DNA from: an uncultured Treponema sp.
GTDB taxonomy: Bacteria; Spirochaetota; Spirochaetia; Treponematales; Treponemataceae
Length of the DNA: 11,777 bases
Reading direction: 5' to 3'
Assembly (NCBI GenBank): GCA_905236465.1
Contig: CAJOQA010000290.1
Location: 1 to 11,777, forward strand
Positions 5,873 through 11,777 of the stretch are shown here, one piece after another. The notes under the pieces were generated by a model. The model was given only the letters and a program-made list of their open reading frames with translations. It did not search any database and was not told the DNA's origin. Numbering within the stretch: the first letter of the stretch is position 1; every line of letters starts with the position of its first letter. A program made the translations under genes and the position numbers.

Positions 5873-7770
5873 TGAAAAAAATAGTTATTATACTTGCTAT
5901 ATACACAGTCCTCATTTTTATCGGCTGCCTTATACTGTCTCTTTTTATTCCGCTTCCCGAACTTGTGGTGGGAGTAAAGGGCTTATTCCGCTTTAACAGG
6001 GCACTCCTTTGGTTCTTAACAACTTTGCCTGCTATTTTTATAAGCGGATTTACAGTAGCTTGTTCTGTCAACTGGCGTAAAAATACAGAGAATTCCCGCA
6101 ACCGCTTTTCCGCTGCAATGCTAGAACGCTATAGGAATGTAATGTTCATTTCTATAGGCTTGCTTCTGTTTCTTATGCTGAATGCAGAAATTTTTCATCC
6201 AATTGTAAGTTCTTTTATTACTTCAATGAAACGGGCTCCTACAGAACTAGAAATAGCCTTAAAAAAGGCCGATTACTTTATAAATACCAAATATGAACCC
6301 GAAGTTGCATATCAATATGCTAAAAAAGCAGTGGCAATTGCACCCAAAGATGAAAGGGCTATAGATGTTTTTAAAGAAGTGAAAGATGAACTTGAGATGC
6401 ACCATAACAACCGTAACTACTCAGGGGATAAAAAAAATGTAAATCCTGTTATAGACGAGACAGATTCTTACATGAGCAATTACACTGTGGATTTTCTTCT
6501 AAAATCTTCAAAGGATTGTGCCCTTAGGGAAGAATGGTTTAACTCTCACTTTTGGGCAGCTCTTGCCATAAATGCTATAGAAAATGGAAACGGAGAAGAA
6601 ATAAGGCTTAACGAAGCGAACGCTCTTGCAAATTCCGCATGGGAAAAGCTTAAGGAACCAAGAGGAGAAGATACAAAGGAAGAAAATGAATACTTTCGAA
6701 AAAAGAAAGAAGCTTATGACGCTCTTGTAAGAAAGGATAATCTTGAAGCTTATTATAAGTTTCTTGCACTTTCAAAATCTTCTGTAGCCCATGCCGCTGA
6801 CCCTGAGATTGTAAATTTCTTAGCACAGGCAGAAAGGAATGTAAAGAATGAAAGTTTCTTTATTGATGAAACTGACGATATAAAGCAGAGGGCAAATGCT
6901 AAAGATATACATTTTTCTTTGCTGAATGACGATGGCTCTCGAAGTGTATATTTTATAGAAGGCATAATGGATATGAAGGAAGGTGTAACTTCTGTTCGTT
7001 ACCTTGATGATTTTACTGTTATTGATTTTGATAGGGAAGGAAATTTTGTAAAGAAAATGTATGTTCCCATTGCAAAAGTAACAGCACTGCCTACTGATAG
7101 CGAAGAAGTCAAGTCAGGGTTGCGGATAAAAGAAGACTGGAAGTCAGTTCCTTTTATAAAACTGCAAGCTGTAGACCGCCAAACAAAAGGACTTGCTACA
7201 GGCCCGATTTTTAGTTACAGCCAGACAGGAATTCCTGAAGAAATCGCTAAGTCAGCAGGTTTTATGAAGATTGGTGAAAATGAAATAGTAACCGAAGATG
7301 AAGATAAAAGTGAGGAACTCCGCTACCTGATCCTTCCAATGCCCTACAGTGATTTTTTGATAATTCAAGATGCTTCTGCTGGAGCTGAGCGGATGAATCT
7401 TTTGTCTCTTCATAGATTTTTGTCTAGGGCAAGCAATTATGGATTTTCTTCTGAGATTTTCCTAAAGAGTCTGGTAAGCCGCGTTATGTATCCTTTAATG
7501 CTCTTGATAATATTTGTTTTTGCAGCTGTTCTTGGTTGGAATTACCGAATAGAAGGTTCTAAGGGGCTTTTTAAATTCAGATGGCTTTTCCTTATCCCTC
7601 TCTTTAGTGTAATAACTTATATTGGCTTAGAAATAGTTATGTATGTGTTTGATACCGTAAACTATGTAATTGTTGGTATGTGTGGAATTAGTGGAATTGC
7701 GGTCTCTGCGATTGTGTATATAATTCTTCTTGCTATTCTTTCTGTTATATTTATTTCCAGGAAAAAATAG
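5872..7770 (+). CDS. Divergent LptF/LptG-like permease with a TPR-like insertion
   Basis: 632 residues. Three N-terminal helices (about 4-26, 43-65, 89-112), a large soluble region (113-535) and three C-terminal helices (about 537-557, 570-592, 605-629). The part at 344-440 reads like the beta-jellyroll of LptF/LptG: GVTSVRYLDDFTVIDFD, then a basic NFVKKMYVPIAKVTAL, then a W-containing strand. The segment LLSLHRFLSRASNYGF (510-525) plus basic residues and MYPLMLLIIFVFAAVLG (539-555) resembles the coupling region and TM4 of that family. Residues about 121-335 are an extra helical stretch with TPR-like pairs (YEPEVAYQYAKKAVAIAPKD, 141-160) that normal LptF/G (about 350-400 residues) lack. The role is inferred to be moving a lipid or lipoprotein-like substrate from the inner membrane with the coupled upstream protein. 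No ATPase is nearby. GGGGAG at 5858-5863, 8 nt before the ATG, supports the start. Confidence 0.6.
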   Translation: MKKIVIILAIYTVLIFIGCLILSLFIPLPELVVGVKGLFRFNRALLWFLTTLPAIFISGFTVACSVNWRKNTENSRNRFSAAMLERYRNVMFISIGLLLFLMLNAEIFHPIVSSFITSMKRAPTELEIALKKADYFINTKYEPEVAYQYAKKAVAIAPKDERAIDVFKEVKDELEMHHNNRNYSGDKKNVNPVIDETDSYMSNYTVDFLLKSSKDCALREEWFNSHFWAALAINAIENGNGEEIRLNEANALANSAWEKLKEPRGEDTKEENEYFRKKKEAYDALVRKDNLEAYYKFLALSKSSVAHAADPEIVNFLAQAERNVKNESFFIDETDDIKQRANAKDIHFSLLNDDGSRSVYFIEGIMDMKEGVTSVRYLDDFTVIDFDREGNFVKKMYVPIAKVTALPTDSEEVKSGLRIKEDWKSVPFIKLQAVDRQTKGLATGPIFSYSQTGIPEEIAKSAGFMKIGENEIVTEDEDKSEELRYLILPMPYSDFLIIQDASAGAERMNLLSLHRFLSRASNYGFSSEIFLKSLVSRVMYPLMLLIIFVFAAVLGWNYRIEGSKGLFKFRWLFLIPLFSVITYIGLEIVMYVFDTVNYVIVGMCGISGIAVSAIVYIILLAILSVIFISRKK

Positions 7771-7815
7771 ACCTTTGAAAAAGTTCCCATGTAGAGTGGG
7801 TATGTCCCGAAACAA

Positions 7816-7841
7816 GCCTGCCTGTCGATAGGCAAGCAGGC
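7816..7841. repeat. GC-rich imperfect palindrome between convergent genes
   Basis: Arms GCCTGC (7816-7821) and GCAGGC (7836-7841) pair, with a further inner CTG/TAG stem. An alternative inner hairpin is GCCT (7820-7823) with AGGC (7830-7833). It stands out as GC-rich in an AT-rich setting and lies in the 79-bp gap between the permease-like gene and murA, both of which end here. No T-tract follows on either strand, so it is either a weak bidirectional terminator or a REP-like repeat. Confidence 0.5.
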
Positions 7842-7849
7842 CTGTGGCT

Positions 7850-9133
7850 TTAGTTTACTTCTACCCTTTCTATATGGGCTCCTAGTTTTTGAAGCCGTTC
7901 AACTAAGTGCTCATACCCCCTTTCAATCTGATAAACGTTGCTTATCCTACTTTCACCATGGGCTGTCATTGCTGCAATAACCATGGCCATACCAGCCCTA
8001 ACATCAGGTGAAACCAAGTGGTCGCCGTGTAGTGTGCAAGGACCTGACACAACGGCTCTGTGGGGGTCGCAAAGGGTTATTCTTGCTCCCATACTGATTA
8101 ATTTGTCTACAAAGAACATCCTGCTTTCAAACATCTTTTCAAAAATAAGGACTGTTCCTTCTACTTGGGTTGCAATTACAGTCATTATTGAAGTTAAGTC
8201 TGGTGGGAAACCAGGCCAGGGGCTGTCGTCAATTTTTGGAATCATTCCTCCCAAATCGGAATTGACCTTCATTTCTTGGTCAGGGGAAACAGTCAGTGCG
8301 TCACCTTCTATATCCCACCGAATGCCAAGTTTGTTAAAGGAAATCTTAAGCGGGCGCAGGTCTTTTGCGTTTACACCTGTTATAGTTATAGAACCCCTTG
8401 TTGCAGCAGCAAGTCCTATAAAGGAACCGATTTCCATAAAATCAGGACCAATTGAGAACTCTGTGCCGGAAAGTTTTTTAACACCATCGATTATAAGTAT
8501 GTTGGAGCCAATTCCGCTTATTTTTGCCCCCATTGAATTCAGCATACGGCACAAGTCTTGTACATGAGGTTCAGAGGCGGCATTTGTAATTTCTGTTCTG
8601 CCTTCTGCTATAACAGCTGCCATTACAGCGTTTTCTGTTGCGGTTACCGAAGTTTCATCTAAGAATATTTCTGTTCCAACAAGTTTATTTGCTGTAAATT
8701 CAAATTTGTTTGTTACTGTAACACGCCCTCCAAGTTCAGTAAGGGCTAAAAAATGGGTGTCCAGGCGGCGACGACCTATAACATCTCCCCCTGGGGGTAG
8801 CATTATCGCTTTTCCTGTGCGGGCTAAAAGGGGCCCTGCAAAAAGAATCGATGCCCTAATCTTTTTTATCAGGTCTTGGGGAATATCGCTGCGGGTAATC
8901 TCATCCGCCGTAATTTTCCAAGTATGATCTTTTAGTTTCTCAACTTTTGCTCCCAGGGCTTTTACGATGGCAAGCATCACGTTTGTATCTTCTATTTCCG
9001 GGATATTATGGAGGATAACGGTTTCTTTTGTAAGTAATGTGGCTGCAATACAGGGCAGGGCTGCGTTTTTGTTACCACTTGCCTTTATAGTCCCCTTTAT
9101 TGGAAATCCACCTTCTATTTGGTATTCGTACAT
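7850..9133 (-). CDS. murA: UDP-N-acetylglucosamine 1-carboxyvinyltransferase MurA (Asp117 variant)
   Basis: 427 residues, the normal length, for the first committed cytoplasmic step of peptidoglycan synthesis: transfer of enolpyruvate from PEP to UDP-GlcNAc. The N-terminus GGFPIKGTIKASGNKNAALP carries Lys22-Asn23. The flexible loop reads PPGGDVIGRRRLDTH, placing Asp117 where E. coli has catalytic Cys115; loop Arg residues are kept. Asp312 in PGFPPDL corresponds to E. coli Asp305, and IERGYEHL (403-410) holds the C-terminal Arg. The Cys-to-Asp exchange is known from Mycobacterium, Chlamydia and Borrelia, is compatible with activity and makes the enzyme insensitive to fosfomycin. ATG 9133 has no ribosome site, but a near-consensus promoter predicts an mRNA beginning at this ATG. 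The promoter -35 overlaps the stop codon of the upstream helicase gene, so murA can be expressed alone or by read-through. Confidence 0.97.
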   Translation of the reverse strand: MYEYQIEGGFPIKGTIKASGNKNAALPCIAATLLTKETVILHNIPEIEDTNVMLAIVKALGAKVEKLKDHTWKITADEITRSDIPQDLIKKIRASILFAGPLLARTGKAIMLPPGGDVIGRRRLDTHFLALTELGGRVTVTNKFEFTANKLVGTEIFLDETSVTATENAVMAAVIAEGRTEITNAASEPHVQDLCRMLNSMGAKISGIGSNILIIDGVKKLSGTEFSIGPDFMEIGSFIGLAAATRGSITITGVNAKDLRPLKISFNKLGIRWDIEGDALTVSPDQEMKVNSDLGGMIPKIDDSPWPGFPPDLTSIMTVIATQVEGTVLIFEKMFESRMFFVDKLISMGARITLCDPHRAVVSGPCTLHGDHLVSPDVRAGMAMVIAAMTAHGESRISNVYQIERGYEHLVERLQKLGAHIERVEVN

Positions 9134-9139
9134 AAAATC

Positions 9140-9168
9140 AGTATAGCGGAATTCTTGCGCTAGGTCAA
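9140..9168 (-). promoter_or_regulatory. Near-consensus promoter of murA predicting a leaderless mRNA
   Basis: On the minus strand TTGACC (9168-9163), a 17-bp spacer and TATACT (9145-9140) are followed by six bases and the murA ATG. The start site expected from the -10 box is the A of the ATG itself. The -35 box overlaps the TGA stop of the helicase gene (9167-9165). Confidence 0.65.
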
Positions 9169-11348
9169 ACCTTTGTTAGCTTTGCCGTAAACTGAATGCT
9201 ACGTTCTGTTGACAAAGAGTCAAATTTTATTGTGTAACAGGCGGCTTTTGTGTTTACCAGGCTTATTACCCCTTTGCCGAAGGCCGGATGCATGACGACA
9301 TCGCCTTTTGCAAATTGGGTTTTCATTGATTCTAAACGTTTTTCGTCATAGTCAAGAAGTTTTTTTGTTTGTTCAAGAAGGGAAGTGTCTAATTTTCCCT
9401 CTAAATCAAAGTTTTCTAAGTTGGCATCAAGTATAAAGCGGCTAGGATATTTGAACAGTCCGTCATTTGTGTGGCCTTCGCTGTCGCTGATGAAAAGTAA
9501 ATCTTTTGCCCGCGTAAAAGCTACGTAGGCAATGCGGCGTTCCTCTTCCATATCTTCTAACGTTTGAACTTTTCTACTCGGAAAAATTCCTTCATTCATT
9601 CCGCAAATAAAAAGAGTTTTAAATTCCATCCCCTTTGCGGCATGGATAGTCATAAGTTTTACTGTTTGGGCTTTTTCTTCCCTGTCTAAATCTGTAAACA
9701 GTGCTATATGGTTTAAAAAATCTTCTAGACTTGCGTCATCGTCAAAACCAGCATCGTTTACGCTTCTTTTAAATTCTGCTAAGTTGGCAAGCCGGTCTTC
9801 ATCCGCTTCTGTGCGCAAAAATGCTTCATAGCCTGAAAGGTCAAGTAAAGTTTGAAAAACATTACCTAAAAAACTTACACCCTTGGGGCGAGATTTGATT
9901 TCTAGTAAAAGGCGGGACTGTTCTATCGCTTGTATATAGGCTGCAGCTCCTGTTCCTTTAAAAATACCAGTCTCTTCCTTCAACAGGCTTTTTAGTGCCT
10001 GGTAAGCAGGACAGGCATTTTTTTCTGCAAAGTCTTTTATGGCCGCAATTTTTTTGCTACCGATTTTTCTTGACGGAGTGTTTATTGTCCTGTAAAAGGA
10101 AATGTCGTCTGCAGAGGTGAGCATTCGTAAGTAGCAGATTGAATCTTTTATTTCCCTGCGGCCGTAGAATTCCATTCCAGAAAGTATGCGGTAGGGAATG
10201 TCATTTTTTATAAAGGCCTCTTCTAGAAAACGAGACTGGTAGTGGGCACGGTATAAAACTGCGATAGACGAAAGTTCTTTTTTTGAAGAGCCGCCTACTA
10301 TTTTTTTTATTTTTTTACAAATCCATTCAGCTTCTTTTTTTTCTTCTGCAGCATGAAAGTAGACTGGCTTTTTGCCGTCAGCTTTTATGGCAATTAAATC
10401 TTTTGGGTAGCGGACTGTATTTTTGCTGATTAAAGCGTTTGCCACTTCTAGAATCTGAGGGGTTGACCTATAGTTTTTATTTAGCACTATTGTTTTTGTG
10501 CCTGGAAACTTTTTGTCAAAGTCCAAAAGCATCTTTACATGGCTACCTCTCCAGGAATATATTGTTTGGTCAGAGTCTCCCACTATAAAAAGGTTCTTAT
10601 GCTTTGCGCTAAGGATTTCAGCTATGCGAAACTGTTTTGCAGACACATCTTGAAATTCATCAACCATAATGTACTGCATTTTTTCTTGCCACTTTTCCCT
10701 GACTTGGGGAAAATTTTCTAAGATATATGTTGCAAAGTTTATCAGGTCGTTGAAGTCTAGACCAAAGCATTTTTTTTGTTCGTACAAAAATCTAAGGAAA
10801 ATCTCCTGGTTGCGGTCAAGTTTCACTTTTGGGTTCTGGAATTTTTCTTTTAGTTCTTCGTTGTTCAGCTTGTAGATGTAATTGATGTAGGTGTCTGCCT
10901 GCATTTTTTTTGCTTCAAGGACCTCATCTATTTTTTGTTGGACTGTCGTTTCTTTCAGGGTCAGCCCCATATCCGCAAATATACGGAGCATAATGCTACG
11001 CCAATCCTCTTTGTCTAGAATTATAAAGTTTTGTGGAAAATTCAACACGTGGGCATCTTCGTGCAAAAGCATTGTGCAGAAGGCATGAAAGGTGCAGATC
11101 AAGCCTAAATCATTATCTCCAAGAACTTTGCGGATCCTGGCCTTCATCTCTGCGGCGGCACGGTTTGTAAAGGTAACGCAGAGAATATTCTTGGGGCTTA
11201 TTCCTAATTCTTGCACCAGATAGCAGTAGCGACTTATAAGGGCTTTTGTTTTACCTGTTCCAGCTCCTGCAATCAGGCGGACTGGGCCTTCTGTTGTTTG
11301 AACGGATTCTAACTGTTCGCTGTTTAACCTTGCAAATAAATCTTCCAT
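9165..11348 (-). CDS. UvrD/PcrA-type superfamily 1A DNA helicase
   Basis: 727 residues from ATG 11348. This 3'-5' helicase acts in nucleotide-excision and mismatch repair and in removing RecA or stalled RNA polymerase. All SF1A motifs are visible: Walker A GAGTGKT (28-34), VTFTNRAAAEMK, DEFQD (230-234), GDSDQTIYSWRG (257-268), NYRST (292-296), MTIHAAKGMEF (566-576) and VAFTRAKD (609-616). The last 46 residues (GDVVMHPAFGKGVISLVN onward) match the C-terminal Tudor-like domain of PcrA/UvrD that contacts RNA polymerase; this separates it from Rep. The frame extends to a TTG at 11372, but that lies upstream of the likely transcription start, and the family normally begins close to the NSEQLESV segment, so ATG 11348 is preferred. 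It is divergent from the radical SAM gene and 31 bp upstream of murA on the same strand. Confidence 0.93.
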   Translation of the reverse strand: MEDLFARLNSEQLESVQTTEGPVRLIAGAGTGKTKALISRYCYLVQELGISPKNILCVTFTNRAAAEMKARIRKVLGDNDLGLICTFHAFCTMLLHEDAHVLNFPQNFIILDKEDWRSIMLRIFADMGLTLKETTVQQKIDEVLEAKKMQADTYINYIYKLNNEELKEKFQNPKVKLDRNQEIFLRFLYEQKKCFGLDFNDLINFATYILENFPQVREKWQEKMQYIMVDEFQDVSAKQFRIAEILSAKHKNLFIVGDSDQTIYSWRGSHVKMLLDFDKKFPGTKTIVLNKNYRSTPQILEVANALISKNTVRYPKDLIAIKADGKKPVYFHAAEEKKEAEWICKKIKKIVGGSSKKELSSIAVLYRAHYQSRFLEEAFIKNDIPYRILSGMEFYGRREIKDSICYLRMLTSADDISFYRTINTPSRKIGSKKIAAIKDFAEKNACPAYQALKSLLKEETGIFKGTGAAAYIQAIEQSRLLLEIKSRPKGVSFLGNVFQTLLDLSGYEAFLRTEADEDRLANLAEFKRSVNDAGFDDDASLEDFLNHIALFTDLDREEKAQTVKLMTIHAAKGMEFKTLFICGMNEGIFPSRKVQTLEDMEEERRIAYVAFTRAKDLLFISDSEGHTNDGLFKYPSRFILDANLENFDLEGKLDTSLLEQTKKLLDYDEKRLESMKTQFAKGDVVMHPAFGKGVISLVNTKAACYTIKFDSLSTERSIQFTAKLTKV

Positions 11349-11358
11349 AGATAAATCT

Positions 11359-11388
11359 AGTATACTGTTCAAGTGGCTTGAAATGCAA
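11359..11388 (-). promoter_or_regulatory. Candidate promoter of the helicase gene
   Basis: The minus strand has TATACT (11364-11359) with a weak TTGCAT (11388-11383) 18 bp upstream. The predicted start near 11352 leaves only about 4 nt before ATG 11348, and no ribosome site is present. Confidence 0.45.
11368..11382. promoter_or_regulatory. Candidate operator: perfect palindrome between divergent promoters
   Basis: TTCAAG (11368-11373), TGG, CTTGAA (11377-11382) is a perfect 6-bp inverted repeat. It abuts the helicase -10 box on one side and covers the -35 box of the radical SAM promoter on the other, a position from which a bound dimer could affect both genes. Confidence 0.35.
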
Positions 11389-11407
11389 TATGAATAAGGC
11401 TTATAAT
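11378..11407 (+). promoter_or_regulatory. Promoter of the radical SAM gene
   Basis: TTGAAA (11378-11383), an 18-bp spacer and perfect TATAAT (11402-11407). The start is expected near 11414, two bases before ATG 11416. Confidence 0.6.
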
Positions 11408-11415
11408 AGGGAGCT

Positions 11416-11777
11416 ATGAAAGCAATGACAATTTTGTATCCTGTACATTCAGGTCTTTATGTAAACTTAACAAATAAATGCCCGTGCTCTTGCACATTTT
11501 GTATCAGGCAGAATGCAGATCATGTTTATGACGAAACTGACCCCCTGTGGCTTGAGCACGAACCTTCCTTTGAAGAAGTAGTGGCTGCTTTTGCAAAAAT
11601 TGATATATCCTCTTATAGGGAAATTGTCTTTTGTGGCTATGGTGAACCTACAGAAGCTTTGGACCGGTTGCTTGAAACTGCTGCCTTTGTAAAAAAAGAA
11701 TACAAACTTCCTGTCAGGCTTAACACTAATGGGCTTGGAAATTTAGTGAACAAAAAAAATATTGTCCCTCTTTTTAA
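11416..11777 (+). CDS. Radical SAM protein, TatD-associated type, 3' part outside window
   Basis: The first 120 codons are present and open to the window end. The [4Fe-4S]-binding triad C22-x3-C26-x2-C29 lies in NKCPCSCTFCIR, followed by GYGEPTE (74-80), the glycine-rich SAM-contact segment, and RLNTNG (101-106). The opening LYVNLTNKCPCSCTFC and the DPLWLEHEPSFEE region match what I know of radical SAM proteins often encoded with or fused to TatD-family nucleases; the substrate is unknown. Two starts are possible. ATG 11416 fits a nearly leaderless mRNA. ATG 11425 (Met4) has AGGGAG 11 nt upstream (11408-11413), but that site would lie at or before the predicted mRNA 5' end. Family members commonly begin at the MTI of the second. 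It is transcribed divergently from the helicase gene; any tatD partner would lie beyond the window. Confidence 0.88.
   Translation, partial: MKAMTILYPVHSGLYVNLTNKCPCSCTFCIRQNADHVYDETDPLWLEHEPSFEEVVAAFAKIDISSYREIVFCGYGEPTEALDRLLETAAFVKKEYKLPVRLNTNGLGNLVNKKNIVPLF

Noticed and set aside
7785..7810. CCCA...TGGG and GGG...CCC short hairpins after the permease-like gene as a terminator
   Set aside because: Stems are only 3-4 bp with no following T-tract.
7938..8567. Long plus-strand open frame (209 codons) within murA
   Set aside because: It lies wholly antisense to a full-length, motif-complete murA and its translation shows no domain; it is a codon-usage shadow. The same applies to the plus-strand frames inside the permease-GGDEF and helicase genes.
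10287..10318. Runs of A7 and A8 on the helicase coding strand as a programmed slippage site
   Set aside because: The frame is intact with all helicase motifs on both sides, and Lys-rich KKIKK explains the runs; there is no stimulatory structure or short alternative product of interest.

Overview
The window looks like a chromosomal segment of a low-GC, double-membrane bacterium, most likely a treponeme-type spirochaete. The evidence is a MurA with Asp in place of the catalytic Cys (as in Borrelia, Chlamydia and Mycobacterium), a lipoprotein with a relaxed LASC lipobox, an anti-sigma-antagonist STAS protein with a zinc-ribbon tail, and the general codon and base composition. The genus is an inference; no rRNA or other marker gene is present.

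Left part (1-2618, minus strand): a two-gene unit in which a 14-helix amino-acid-permease-like protein fused to a C-terminal GGDEF domain is followed 15 bp later by the N-terminal part of a lipoprotein that runs off the window. Middle-left (2750-4438, plus strand): a short C-terminal remnant of an Rpn/PD-(D/E)XK family protein with its own strong ribosome-binding site, a small divergent short-chain dehydrogenase, and a STAS plus zinc-ribbon protein with its own promoter and a strong intrinsic terminator.

Centre (4439-4858): an AT-rich gene-free stretch with four imperfect copies of a TGTGGAAAACTT element, which is one base off the DnaA box, and an AT-rich core. It leads into two translationally coupled membrane proteins (4859-7770). 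Both have a three-helix, extracytoplasmic-domain, three-helix layout, and the second resembles a divergent LptF/LptG-type permease with a helical TPR-like insertion.

Right part: murA (7850-9133) and a UvrD/PcrA helicase (to 11348) lie on the minus strand, convergent with the permease pair. A divergent, truncated radical SAM gene (11416 to the window end) shares a 67-bp control region with the helicase. Four genes (4859, murA, helicase, radical SAM) have a promoter -10 box so close to the ATG that the mRNA would start 0-4 nt before it, which suggests repeated use of leaderless mRNAs. The most interesting items are the permease-GGDEF fusion, the Lpt-like pair with its insert, the orphan Rpn C-terminus, the repeat-bearing intergenic region and the leaderless promoter pattern.
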